The position numbers were made by a program, and so were the translations under genes. From Pseudomonas sp. UBA6562 (GTDB taxonomy: Bacteria > Pseudomonadota > Gammaproteobacteria > Pseudomonadales > Pseudomonadaceae): a stretch of DNA of 64,000 bases. Shown here piece after piece: positions 18,157 to 28,350 of the stretch; within the stretch, counting starts at the first letter, position 1, and each line of letters opens with the position of its first letter. The notes under the pieces are model-generated. The model had not been told where the DNA came from. It was given only the letters and a program-made list of their open reading frames with translations, and made no database searches. The stretch covers positions 1-64,000 of the forward strand of contig NZ_DJJS01000006.1 of the NCBI RefSeq assembly GCF_002434265.1, in the 5' to 3' direction.

Positions 18157-19044
18157 ATGACAGACACTCGCTACATCGGACGCTTCGCCCCCACCCCCAG
18201 TGGTTTCCTGCACTTCGGCTCACTGGTCGCGGCACTGGCCTCCTGGCTGGATGCGCGCGCGGTCGGCGGCCGCTGGCTGCTGCGCATGGAAGACACCGAC
18301 CCGCCGCGCGAAATGCCCGGCGCGCGCGATGCCATCCTGCAGACGCTGGAGCGCTACGGCCTGGAATGGGACGGCGAGGTGGTGGTGCAGAGCCAACGCC
18401 ACGCGGCTTACGCAGCCGTGGTCGATCGCCTGTTCAACCTGGGTCTGGCCTACGCCTGCACCTGCTCGCGTAAACAGCTCGAAGGGTACGACGGTATCTA
18501 CCCCGGTTTTTGTCGCAACGCCGGCCACGCACGCGAAGGCGCGGCGATCCGCTTGCGGGTGCCGGAGCTGACCTACCGTTTCCAGGACCGTGTGCAAGGC
18601 GAGTTCAGCCAGCACCTGGGGCGGGAGCTGGGCGATTTCATCATCCAGCGTCGCGACGGGTTATACGCCTACCAACTGGCGGTGGTGCTCGACGATGCCT
18701 GGCAGGGCGTGACCGACGTGGTGCGCGGTGCCGACCTGCTCGACAACACGCCACGGCAACTGTACTTGCAGGAGTTGCTCGGCTTCGCGCAACCGCGCTA
18801 TCTGCATGTGCCGCTCATCGTGCAACCCGACGGCCACAAGCTGGGCAAGACCTACCGTTCCCCTGCGCTCGACGCCGACCAGGCCACGGCCTTGCTGTTG
18901 CGTGCCTTGCGTGCGCTGGGCCAGGCCACCGACCCCGACATGGCGCACGCTAGCCCCGCCGAGGTCTTGGCCATCGCGCGCCAGCGCTGGCAGGTCGCGG
19001 CGATTCCCCAGCAAACCACCCTGGCCGAAGCCGATCTGCGCTAG
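18157..19044 (+). CDS. gluQ: Glutamyl-Q tRNA(Asp) synthetase
   Basis: Truncated glutamyl-tRNA synthetase paralogue that attaches glutamate to queuosine-34 of tRNA(Asp). It has the HIGH-equivalent in FAPTPSGFLHFGS, a zinc site with CTCSRKQLEGY and a following cysteine, and a KMSKS-like KLGKTYRS; it lacks an anticodon-binding domain (295 residues), as expected. An ATG at 18142 would add five residues; I prefer 18157 by homology. The dksA-gluQ pairing is conserved in gammaproteobacteria. GluQRS and YadB are synonyms. Confidence 0.94.
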   Translation: MTDTRYIGRFAPTPSGFLHFGSLVAALASWLDARAVGGRWLLRMEDTDPPREMPGARDAILQTLERYGLEWDGEVVVQSQRHAAYAAVVDRLFNLGLAYACTCSRKQLEGYDGIYPGFCRNAGHAREGAAIRLRVPELTYRFQDRVQGEFSQHLGRELGDFIIQRRDGLYAYQLAVVLDDAWQGVTDVVRGADLLDNTPRQLYLQELLGFAQPRYLHVPLIVQPDGHKLGKTYRSPALDADQATALLLRALRALGQATDPDMAHASPAEVLAIARQRWQVAAIPQQTTLAEADLR

Positions 19045-19157
19045 AACACTTGCCCCAACGGTAGAAGCCCAATAGATTCAGGCCCCCTGCTCGACGACAG
19101 GGACGTCCGTCCACGGCCGCCCTGTTCGCTGCGCGCCACCCATTCTTCGAGGCCAGC

Positions 19158-19334
19158 ATGTACATCTATCGTTTGGTCCTGCTCCTGGTGGTGGGGATCT
19201 ACCTGTTCTCACCCGCCATCATGGACTGGTGGATCGACCCGACCGGCGCCTGGTACCGGCCCTACCTGCTCTGGCTGATCCTGATCGTCGTCACCTTCAT
19301 TCTGCAGAGCCAACGAGATGCCGATGAGCTTTAG
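19158..19334 (+). CDS. cbrX: CbrX, small membrane protein coupled to cbrA
   Basis: A 58-residue protein with two hydrophobic segments (about 5-22 and 37-50), starting MYIYRLVLLLVVGIYLF and ending ILQSQRDADEL. Its last 17 bases overlap the start of cbrA in a different frame. In P. putida a small gene at this position, cbrX, is co-transcribed and translationally coupled with cbrA. GAGG lies upstream of the ATG. Function beyond coupling is uncertain. Confidence 0.85.
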   Translation: MYIYRLVLLLVVGIYLFSPAIMDWWIDPTGAWYRPYLLWLILIVVTFILQSQRDADEL

Positions 19335-22302
19335 CCTGACCCAGATGGTCCTGATCAGCGCCGCCTACCTGCTGGTGCTGTTCGGCGTGGCCTGGATCAG
19401 CGAGCGTGGCCTGATTCCGCGCGCGGTCATCCGCCACCCGCTCACCTACACCCTGTCGCTGGGCGTCTACGCCAGCGCCTGGGCCTTCTACGGCTCGGTG
19501 GGGCTGGCCTACCAATATGGCTATGGCTTCCTGGCGTGCTACCTGGGCGTGTCCGGGGCCTTCCTGCTGGCGCCGGTGTTGCTGTATCCGATCCTCAAGA
19601 TCACCCGCACCTATCAACTGTCGTCCCTGGCCGACCTGCTGGCGTTCCGCTTTCGCAGCACCTGGGCCGGCGCGCTGACCACCATCTTCATGCTCATCGG
19701 CGTGCTGCCCTTGCTGGCCTTGCAGATCCAGGCGGTGGCCGACTCGATCAACATCCTCACCGGCGAGCCGGTCAAGGCGCGGGTGGCCCTGGCGTTCTGC
19801 GTGCTGATCAGCCTGTTCACCATCTTCTTCGGCTCGCGCCACATCGCCACCCGCGAGAAGCACGAAGGGCTGGTGTTCGCCATCGCCTTCGAATCGGTGA
19901 TCAAGCTGCTGGCCCTGGGCGGCATCGGCCTGTATGCGCTCTACGGCGTGTTCGGCGGGCCGCACGAACTGGAAACCTGGCTGTTGCAGAATCAGACCGC
20001 CCTGGCCGCCTTGCACACCCCGCTCCAGGAAGGGCCATGGCGCACGTTGCTGTTGGTGTTCTTCGCCTCGGCCATCGTCATGCCGCACATGTACCACATG
20101 GCCTTCACGGAAAACCTCGACCCGCGCTCGCTGGTCAGCGCCAGCTGGGGCCTGCCGCTGTTCCTGTTGCTGATGAGCCTGGCCGTACCGCTGATCCTCT
20201 GGGCCGGCCTGCGCCTGGGCGCGACCACCAACCCGGAATACTTCACCCTGGGCCTGGGCATCGCCGCCAACAATTCGGCGTTGGCCTTGCTGGCCTACAT
20301 CGGCGGGCTGTCGGCCTCCAGCGGGCTGATCATCGTCACCACCCTGTCGCTCTCGGGCATGGCCCTCAACCATTTGGTATTGCCGCTTTATCAGCCACCG
20401 GCCGAGGGCAACATCTATCGCTGGCTGAAATGGACGCGACGGGCGTTGATCGTGGCCATCATCGCGGCGGGCTTCGTCTTCTACCTGACCCAGAACAACC
20501 ACCAGAGCCTGGCCAATCTGGGCATCGTCGCCTTCGTCGCGACCTTGCAGTTCCTGCCCGGCGTGCTCTCGGTGCTGTACTGGCCCACGGCCAACCGACG
20601 CGGCTTCATCGCCGGCCTGCTGGCGGGCATCGCGGTGTGGATGGTGACCATGCTGCTGCCGCTGCTGGGCAATGTGCAGGGCTTCTACATCCCGCTGCTG
20701 GACATGATCTATGTGCTCGACGACACCAGCTGGCACATGGCAGCCATCGCTTCGCTGGCCGCCAACGTGCTGCTGTTCACCCTGATTTCGCTGTTCACCA
20801 ACGCCAGCAGCGAAGAGGCCAGCGCAGCCGAGGCCTGCGCTGTGGACAACGTGCGCCGCCCGCAACGGCGCGAACTGCATGCCGCCTCGCCCCAGGAGTT
20901 CGCCACGCAACTGGCCAAACCTTTGGGCGCGAAAGCTGCGCAGAAGGAAGTCGAGCAAGCCCTGCGCGACCTCTACCTGCCCTTCGACGAACGCCGCCCC
21001 TATGCCCTGCGGCGCCTGCGCGACCGCATCGAGGCCAATCTGTCGGGCCTGATGGGGCCGAGCGTGGCCCAGGACATGGTCGAAACCTTCCTGCCGTACA
21101 AGTCGGGCAACGAAAGCTACGTCACAGAAGACATCCACTTCATCGAAAGCCGCCTGGAAGACTACCACTCGCGCCTCACGGGCCTGGCCGCCGAGCTCGA
21201 CGCGCTGCGCCGCTACCACCGGCAGACCTTGCAGGAACTGCCGATGGGCGTGTGCTCGCTGGCCAAGGACCAGGAAATCCTCATGTGGAACCGGGCCATG
21301 GAAGAGCTGACCGGCATCGCCGCCAAGCACGTGGTCGGCTCGCGCCTGATCACCATCGGCGAGCCCTGGCGCGGGCTGCTGCTGGATTTCGTCAGCCTGC
21401 CCGACGAGCACCTGCACAAGCATCGCCTGGCGCTCGAAGGCCAGCCGCGCTGGCTGAGCCTGCACAAGGCGGCCATCGACGAGCCGCTGGCGCCGGGCAA
21501 CAGCGGTCTGGTGCTGTTGGTCGAAGACCTCACCGAGACCCAAGCGCTGGAAGACAAGCTGGTGCACTCCGAACGCCTGGCGAGCATCGGCCGCCTGGCC
21601 GCCGGGGTGGCCCACGAGATCGGCAACCCGATCACCGGCATCGCCTGCCTGGCGCAGAACCTGCGCGAGGAGCGCGAGGGCGACGGGGAGATCATCGAGC
21701 TGTCGAGCCAGATTCTCGAGCAGACCAAGCGGGTGTCGCGCATCGTCCAGTCGCTGATGAGCTTCGCCCACGCCGGCGGCAGCCAGCAGAACAGCGAAGA
21801 GCCGGTGTGCCTGGCCGAGGTCGCGCAGGACGCCATCGGTCTGCTGGCCCTGAACCGGCGCAACTTCGAAGTGCAGTTCTTCAACCTGTGCGACCCCGAA
21901 CATTGGGTCGAGGGCGATCCGCAGCGCCTGGCGCAAGTGCTGATCAACCTGCTGTCCAATGCCCGCGACGCGTCGCCGCCTGGCAGTGCGGTGCGTGTGC
22001 GCAGCGCCTTGAGCGAGGGGAACGAACACATGGTCGATCTGATCGTCGAAGACGAGGGCAGCGGTATTCCCAAGAACATCATGGACCGCTTGTTCGAACC
22101 CTTCTTCACCACCAAGGACCCCGGTGAAGGCACGGGGCTAGGCCTTGCGCTGGTCTATTCGATTGTGGAAGAGCATTATGGACAAATCACCATCGACAGC
22201 CCTGCCGACCCCGAACGGCAACTTGGTACCCGGATCCGCGTTACCCTGCCACGGCATGTCGTAGCGACGTCCCCAGACATTCGAGACCGTCGAGAGAATT
22301 GA
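19318..22302 (+). CDS. cbrA: CbrA, transporter-like sensor histidine kinase
   Basis: Sensor of the CbrAB system for carbon/nitrogen balance. The N-terminal half is a sodium:solute-symporter (SSS) domain with about 12-13 transmembrane helices (about 5-500), which has been linked to histidine uptake. A STAC-like linker, a PAS domain (about 635-745), a HisKA domain with phosphoacceptor His at about 766 (GVAHEIGNPITG) and a HATPase domain (GSGIP, GEGTGLGLAL) follow. Starts at ATG 19318 or 19324 both overlap cbrX. cbrB follows after four bases. Confidence 0.96.
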   Translation: MPMSFSLTQMVLISAAYLLVLFGVAWISERGLIPRAVIRHPLTYTLSLGVYASAWAFYGSVGLAYQYGYGFLACYLGVSGAFLLAPVLLYPILKITRTYQLSSLADLLAFRFRSTWAGALTTIFMLIGVLPLLALQIQAVADSINILTGEPVKARVALAFCVLISLFTIFFGSRHIATREKHEGLVFAIAFESVIKLLALGGIGLYALYGVFGGPHELETWLLQNQTALAALHTPLQEGPWRTLLLVFFASAIVMPHMYHMAFTENLDPRSLVSASWGLPLFLLLMSLAVPLILWAGLRLGATTNPEYFTLGLGIAANNSALALLAYIGGLSASSGLIIVTTLSLSGMALNHLVLPLYQPPAEGNIYRWLKWTRRALIVAIIAAGFVFYLTQNNHQSLANLGIVAFVATLQFLPGVLSVLYWPTANRRGFIAGLLAGIAVWMVTMLLPLLGNVQGFYIPLLDMIYVLDDTSWHMAAIASLAANVLLFTLISLFTNASSEEASAAEACAVDNVRRPQRRELHAASPQEFATQLAKPLGAKAAQKEVEQALRDLYLPFDERRPYALRRLRDRIEANLSGLMGPSVAQDMVETFLPYKSGNESYVTEDIHFIESRLEDYHSRLTGLAAELDALRRYHRQTLQELPMGVCSLAKDQEILMWNRAMEELTGIAAKHVVGSRLITIGEPWRGLLLDFVSLPDEHLHKHRLALEGQPRWLSLHKAAIDEPLAPGNSGLVLLVEDLTETQALEDKLVHSERLASIGRLAAGVAHEIGNPITGIACLAQNLREEREGDGEIIELSSQILEQTKRVSRIVQSLMSFAHAGGSQQNSEEPVCLAEVAQDAIGLLALNRRNFEVQFFNLCDPEHWVEGDPQRLAQVLINLLSNARDASPPGSAVRVRSALSEGNEHMVDLIVEDEGSGIPKNIMDRLFEPFFTTKDPGEGTGLGLALVYSIVEEHYGQITIDSPADPERQLGTRIRVTLPRHVVATSPDIRDRREN

Positions 22303-22306
22303 ATCC

Positions 22307-23755
<1,449 letters not shown>

Positions 23756-23805
23756 TTGTCTTTCAGGTGCGGCACAGGCCGCGCCTGCTACCCCCCTCAA
23801 AAACC

Positions 23806-23852
23806 TGTTACCCGCCTTACACGACGTAACATCTTCCGAGGCGAACGGTAAC
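23806..23852 (+). promoter_or_regulatory. CbrB-type upstream activating sites for crcZ
   Basis: TGTTAC (23806-23811) and GTAACA (23826-23831) form an inverted repeat with a 14-base spacer, and a further GTAAC half-site lies at 23848-23852. They sit 80-130 bases upstream of the sigma-54 promoter, the distance expected for an enhancer-bound activator. Assignment to CbrB follows the known crcZ regulation. Confidence 0.75.
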
Positions 23853-23928
23853 GAATATGCTTATTCCAAACCGTCACCAAGCCGTTCTGGCTCACCTCAA
23901 ACCCAGGTTCTACGGGCCTTGACCAAAG

Positions 23929-23945
23929 TTGGCACGCTGCCTGCA
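23929..23945 (+). promoter_or_regulatory. Sigma-54 promoter of crcZ
   Basis: TTGGCACG-N4-CTGCA matches the -24/-12 consensus, with GG at 23931-23932 and GC at 23943-23944 in the required 10-base spacing. Transcription should start near 23956. Confidence 0.88.
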
Positions 23946-23955
23946 ATATGTTCGG

Positions 23956-24325
23956 TACAAGAACAATAACAAGCACCGCAACCCATAATAAAAACAATAC
24001 GAAACGGCTCACGCATAACAAGAACAACACGGCGGAGGCGCAGCTAACTGATTCTTTTGGAGACGCGTTGTATCCGGGGCTTGCCCCATGACCAGGCAGA
24101 GAACAACAAAAACTGCACTAAAAAGCAGCGCCTGAACTGGTTGGACCTTTAGGTCGGTACAGCTCAACGATCAAAGCAATCCGTTTGCTCTTAATCCCTT
24201 CCGATAGGGATCGTTCACCAGCCAAGCTGGGTGGACTGGGCACTCGACAAAAACAAGAAGCCCGTAAAAATAACAACAAGAGCGTACGCAACGACTTGAT
24301 GGGGAGCTTAGGCTCCCCATGTCGT
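23956..24325 (+). ncRNA. crcZ: CrcZ, Hfq/Crc-sequestering small RNA
   Basis: CrcZ titrates Hfq-Crc and so relieves carbon catabolite repression. About 370 bases between cbrB and pcnB hold no gene but six A-rich catabolite-activity motifs (AANAANAA type): near 23962, 23987, 24017, 24102, 24247 and 24266, for example AACAATAACAA and AACAAGAACAACA. The 3' end is a hairpin GGGGAGC-TTA-GGCTCCCC (24301-24318) followed by a pyrimidine-rich stretch. Position, promoter, length and motif number all agree with P. putida CrcZ. The exact ends are estimates. Confidence 0.93.
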
Positions 24326-24449
24326 TTCTCCCCCTTCAGTGTCTTCAGCACACCGCCTACACCATTCTCCGAGTAAATGCTAGAATCCCCGCCCATCATG
24401 CGGCCATTCCCCTATTGCTGGCCGAACATTCCTTCAAACAGTGCATCCC

Positions 24450-25835
24450 ATGCTGAAGAAGCTGTTCCAGTCTTTCCGCCCCCCGGTACCAGGTCAACAT
24501 CACGTGCGCACCACACCCGAGGTGATCCACAAGAGCCAGCACTCGCTGCAACGCAGCCAGTTCAGCCGCCATGCGGTCGGCATCGTCGAGCGCCTGCAAA
24601 GCGCGGGCTACCAGGCTTACCTGGTCGGCGGTTGCGTACGCGACCTGCTCCTGGGCATCACGCCCAAGGACTTCGACGTCGCCACCAGCGCCACACCCGA
24701 GCAGGTACGCGCCGAGTTCCGTAACGCGCGCATCATCGGGCGCCGTTTCAAACTGGTGCATATCCAGTTCGGCCGCGAGATCATCGAAGTCGCCACCTTC
24801 CGTGCGCCCCACTCCGACGAAGACCAGGCCGACAGCCACCGCTCTTCGCACAACGCCAGCGGCCGCATCCTGCGCGACAACGTCTATGGCACTTTGGAAG
24901 AAGACGCGCAGCGCCGCGACTTCACCATCAACGCCCTGTACTACGATCCGGTCAACGAGCGCATTCTCGATTACGCCAACGGCGTGCACGACATCCGCAA
25001 CCGCTTGCTGCGCCTGATCGGCGATCCGACCCACCGTTACCAGGAAGACCCGGTACGCATGCTGCGCGCCGTGCGTTTCGCCGCCAAGCTCAACTTCGGC
25101 ATCGAAAAGCACACTGTGGCGCCGATTCGCGAACTGGCACCCCTGCTGCGTGAAATCCCGCCAGCGCGGCTGTTCGAGGAAAGCCTCAAGCTGTTCCTGT
25201 CCGGGCAAGGCGCGATGGTCTTCGAGATGCTGGTCGACCTCGAACTGTTCGAGCCGCTGTTCCCAGCCAGTGCCCAGGCGTTGGAAGACCGGCCAAGCTA
25301 TACCCACACGCTGATCAGCCAGGCCTTGGCCAACACCGACTTGCGCGTCGCCCAGGGCAAACCGGTGACGCCGGCCTTCCTCTATGCGGCCTTGCTCTGG
25401 CCAGCCCTGCCCGCGCGCGTGCTGTTCCTGCAGAACCAAGGCGTGCCGCCGATTCCGGCCATGAACGGCGCGGCCCACGAGTTGATCGTCGAGCAGTGCC
25501 AGCGCATCGCCGTGCCCAAGCGCTTCACCCTGCCGATCCGGGAAATCTGGGACATGCAGGAACGCCTGCCACGGCGCAGCGGCAAGCGTGCCGACCAGTT
25601 GCTGGACAACCCCCGCTTCCGCGCCGGCTACGACTTCCTGCTGCTGCGCGAAAGCGCAGGCGAGCAGACCGACGACCTCGGCCAGTGGTGGACGGATTAT
25701 CAGGAAGCCCACGACGGCACCCGCCGCGAGATGATCCGCGAGCTGGGCGGGCGCAGCGAAGACGGGGCCGCTCCACGCAAGCGCAAGCGCAGCAACAGCA
25801 AGCGCAAACAAGGCGACGACGAGGCCTTCGAGTGA
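24450..25835 (+). CDS. pcnB: Poly(A) polymerase I
   Basis: Adds poly(A) tails to RNA 3' ends and so promotes decay by PNPase and RNase E. The 461-residue protein has the class II nucleotidyltransferase core LVGGCVRDLLLG followed by KDFDVATSA (catalytic Asp pair), the downstream DFTINALYYDP, and a very basic Lys/Arg tail (RKRKRSNSKRKQ). I start at ATG 24450 (MLKKLFQ) rather than the GTG at 24441. Its stop overlaps the folK start (GTGA). Confidence 0.96.
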   Translation: MLKKLFQSFRPPVPGQHHVRTTPEVIHKSQHSLQRSQFSRHAVGIVERLQSAGYQAYLVGGCVRDLLLGITPKDFDVATSATPEQVRAEFRNARIIGRRFKLVHIQFGREIIEVATFRAPHSDEDQADSHRSSHNASGRILRDNVYGTLEEDAQRRDFTINALYYDPVNERILDYANGVHDIRNRLLRLIGDPTHRYQEDPVRMLRAVRFAAKLNFGIEKHTVAPIRELAPLLREIPPARLFEESLKLFLSGQGAMVFEMLVDLELFEPLFPASAQALEDRPSYTHTLISQALANTDLRVAQGKPVTPAFLYAALLWPALPARVLFLQNQGVPPIPAMNGAAHELIVEQCQRIAVPKRFTLPIREIWDMQERLPRRSGKRADQLLDNPRFRAGYDFLLLRESAGEQTDDLGQWWTDYQEAHDGTRREMIRELGGRSEDGAAPRKRKRSNSKRKQGDDEAFE

Positions 25836-26311
25836 GCACCCGCGCCTACATTGGTCTGGGCAGCAACCTGGCCGACCCGGCCGGCCAACTGCGTAGCGCG
25901 TTGCAAGCCTTGGAACAGTTGCCAGACACACGCCTAGCGGGCGTGTCGGCCTTCTACGCCAGCGACTCGCTGCTGCCCGGCCAGCCACGCTACACCAACG
26001 CCGTGGCCGCCCTGGACACGGCACTCGAGCCGTTGGCGCTGCTCGATGCGCTGCAAGCGGTGGAAAACGAGCAAGGCCGTGTCCGCGCCGAGCGCTGGGG
26101 GCCGCGCACCCTCGACCTGGACATCCTGTTGTTCGGTGAACGCCGCATCGACCTGCCGCGCCTGCAAGTGCCCCATGTGCAGATGCACCTGCGCCCCTTC
26201 GTGCTCTATCCCCTCGCCGAACTGCTGCCCGCGCAGACCCTGCTCGCCGACGGCAGCACCCTCGCCCAGCGTCTCGCCGCCTGCCCCTTCGTCGGCCTCG
26301 AACGCCTGTAG
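25832..26311 (+). CDS. folK: 2-amino-4-hydroxy-6-hydroxymethyldihydropteridine pyrophosphokinase
   Basis: Transfers pyrophosphate from ATP to hydroxymethyldihydropterin in folate synthesis, making the substrate of FolP. The 159-residue protein starts at GTG 25832, overlapping pcnB by four bases, and reads STRAYIGLGSNL. The HPPK signature RWGPRTLDLDILLFG and the later PHVQMHLRPFVLYPL are present. Confidence 0.96.
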   Translation: MSTRAYIGLGSNLADPAGQLRSALQALEQLPDTRLAGVSAFYASDSLLPGQPRYTNAVAALDTALEPLALLDALQAVENEQGRVRAERWGPRTLDLDILLFGERRIDLPRLQVPHVQMHLRPFVLYPLAELLPAQTLLADGSTLAQRLAACPFVGLERL

Positions 26312-26330
26312 AAACGTCGCGTGCGCAAGC

Positions 26331-26371
26331 GGTAACAGGCGTAACACCTTGCCTGTAACGGGCCGGTAACA
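26331..26371. promoter_or_regulatory. Cluster of four GTAAC half-sites upstream of panB
   Basis: GTAAC occurs at 26332, 26341, 26355 and 26366 in the same orientation, three of them as GTAACA, the half-site also seen upstream of crcZ. A TTGACT (26378) with a poor -10 lies just downstream. The 240-base folK-panB gap holds nothing else that I recognise except the 14-base palindrome GGCACCCCGGTGCC near 26417. Binding by CbrB or another regulator is only a suggestion. Confidence 0.4.
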
Positions 26372-26551
26372 GGTGATTGACTTCCCTCCCTCGCGTCACG
26401 ACTATAGGCCTCCCGCGGCACCCCGGTGCCAACAGTCTTTGGCCGTAGACGGCCGGCAATGAACATCGCGAACGACGATGTAGCGCCCTGAGCGAACGGC
26501 GACCCTTGCATCCGCAGTCGTCGCCTCAGGGCCTGAACGAGGATTTTCGAC

Positions 26552-27352
26552 ATGCCCGCTGTGACCCTGACGACCCTCAACGGCCTGAAAGCCAAAGGTG
26601 AAAAGATCACCATGCTGACCTGCTATGACGCCACCTTCGCCAAGGCGGCGAGCGAGGCAGGCGTCGAGGTGCTGCTGGTGGGGGACTCGCTGGGCATGGT
26701 CCTGCAAGGGCACGACAGCACCCTGCCGGTCTCCACCGCCGACATGGCCTACCACACCGCCTGCGTCAAACGCGGCAACGCCGGGGCGCTGATTCTGGCC
26801 GACCTGCCGTTCATGGCCCATGCCACCTGCGAGCAGGCCCTGGCCAACAGCGCCACGCTGATGCAGGCCGGTGCGCACATGGTCAAGATCGAAGGCGCGG
26901 CGTGGCTGGCCGAAACCATCACCCTGCTGGCCCAACGCGGCGTACCCGTGTGCGCGCACCTGGGGTTGACGCCGCAAGCGGTCAACGTGTTCGGCGGCTA
27001 TAAGGTGCAAGGTCGTCAGGAGGCCCAAGCCGAGCAGCTGCGCCGGGATGCCCAGGCGCTGGAACGGGCCGGTGCCGCGATGCTGCTGCTCGAATGCGTG
27101 CCCAGCGCTCTGGCCAGCGAGATCAGCCAGGCGGTGAGCATTCCGGTGATCGGCATCGGCGCCGGCAGCGGCACCGACGGCCAGGTCCTGGTGCTGCACG
27201 ACATGCTCGGCCTGTCGCTGAGCGGGCGCGTGGCGCGCTTCGTGAAGAACTTCATGGTAGGCCAGCAAGACATTCAAGGCGCCCTTGCCGCATACGTCGC
27301 GGCAGTCAAGGACGTCAGTTTCCCAGCCAGCGAACATGGGTTCAGCGCATGA
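26552..27352 (+). CDS. panB: 3-methyl-2-oxobutanoate hydroxymethyltransferase
   Basis: First committed step of pantothenate synthesis: adds a hydroxymethyl group from methylene-THF to 2-oxoisovalerate. The 266-residue TIM barrel shows MLTCYDATFAKAA, LLVGDSLGMVLQGHDSTLPV (metal and substrate site), VKIEG and GIGAG. Its stop overlaps the panC start (ATGA). A supply link exists with the ilv genes in the same window, which make 2-oxoisovalerate. Confidence 0.97.
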   Translation: MPAVTLTTLNGLKAKGEKITMLTCYDATFAKAASEAGVEVLLVGDSLGMVLQGHDSTLPVSTADMAYHTACVKRGNAGALILADLPFMAHATCEQALANSATLMQAGAHMVKIEGAAWLAETITLLAQRGVPVCAHLGLTPQAVNVFGGYKVQGRQEAQAEQLRRDAQALERAGAAMLLLECVPSALASEISQAVSIPVIGIGAGSGTDGQVLVLHDMLGLSLSGRVARFVKNFMVGQQDIQGALAAYVAAVKDVSFPASEHGFSA

Positions 27353-28212
27353 ATACAGTCAAGACCGTCCGTGAGCTGCGCGCCGCCGTGGCGCGCGCAC
27401 GTGGGGAAGGCAAACGCATCGGTTTCGTGCCGACCATGGGCAATCTGCACAGCGGCCATGCCGCGCTGGTGACCAAAGCCGCACAACGCGCCGATTTCGT
27501 GGTCGCCAGCATTTTCGTCAACCCGCTGCAGTTCGGCGCCAACGAAGACCTGGCCAGCTACCCACGCACCCTGGTCGCCGACCAGGCGCGCCTGCTGGAG
27601 GCCGGTTGCAACCTGTTGTTCGCCCCCACCGTGGAAGAAATGTACCCCGAAGGCACCGTCGCGCAGACCCGCGTCAGCGTGGCGCAGCTGTCCGAAGGCC
27701 TGTGCGGCGCAAGCCGGCCGGGACACTTCGAGGGCGTGGCCACCGTGGTCAACAAGCTGTTCAACATGGTCCAGCCCGATCTCGCCGTCTTCGGTGAAAA
27801 GGACTACCAGCAACTGGCCGTGATTCGCGCCATGGTCCGCGACCTCAACATGCCCATCCAGATCTTCGGCGAACCGACCGTGCGCGCCGAGGACGGCCTG
27901 GCCCTGTCGTCGCGCAACGGCTACCTCAGCGAGGCGCAGCGCGCGATCGCCCCAGCGGTGTACCGCACGCTCACCCAGGTCGCCGAAGGCCTGCGCCGCG
28001 GCCGCCGCGACTATCAAGCCCTGCTGGACGAAGGCCGGGCACAGCTGGAGGCGGCGGGCTTGCGCACCGATTACCTGGAAGTGCGCCACGCGCTGTCGCT
28101 GCGCCCAGCGCAACTGGACGACCGCGACCTGGTCGTTCTGGTCGCCGCTTTCCTGGGGAACACACGGCTGATCGACAACCTCTACGTACATCTGGAGCAG
28201 CCCAGCGCCTGA
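27349..28212 (+). CDS. panC: Pantothenate synthetase (pantoate--beta-alanine ligase)
   Basis: ATP-dependent condensation of pantoate with beta-alanine. The 287-residue protein has the nucleotidyltransferase HxGH-like motif in PTMGNLHSGHAAL, GEKDYQQ, and the KMSKS-like LALSSRNGYLS. It is coupled to panB by a four-base overlap. The aspartate decarboxylase gene panD, which follows panC in P. aeruginosa, is absent: pgi begins 139 bases later. Confidence 0.97.
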   Translation: MNTVKTVRELRAAVARARGEGKRIGFVPTMGNLHSGHAALVTKAAQRADFVVASIFVNPLQFGANEDLASYPRTLVADQARLLEAGCNLLFAPTVEEMYPEGTVAQTRVSVAQLSEGLCGASRPGHFEGVATVVNKLFNMVQPDLAVFGEKDYQQLAVIRAMVRDLNMPIQIFGEPTVRAEDGLALSSRNGYLSEAQRAIAPAVYRTLTQVAEGLRRGRRDYQALLDEGRAQLEAAGLRTDYLEVRHALSLRPAQLDDRDLVVLVAAFLGNTRLIDNLYVHLEQPSA

Positions 28213-28350
28213 ACTGGTAGGCAGCGCAGACGCCCTGTGCTGCGTTTCCCGCTCGATCGAATCAGGATTGCCTATACTGCACGACGGCTCGCAACTGCCG
28301 CGGACAGCCACTGTCCAACGCAGCAACTTGTACCCAGGAACTCATTCGCA

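Noticed and set aside
19297..22029. Minus-strand open frame of 910 codons opposite cbrA
   Set aside because: Gln/His/Arg-rich shadow of cbrA with no recognisable domain.
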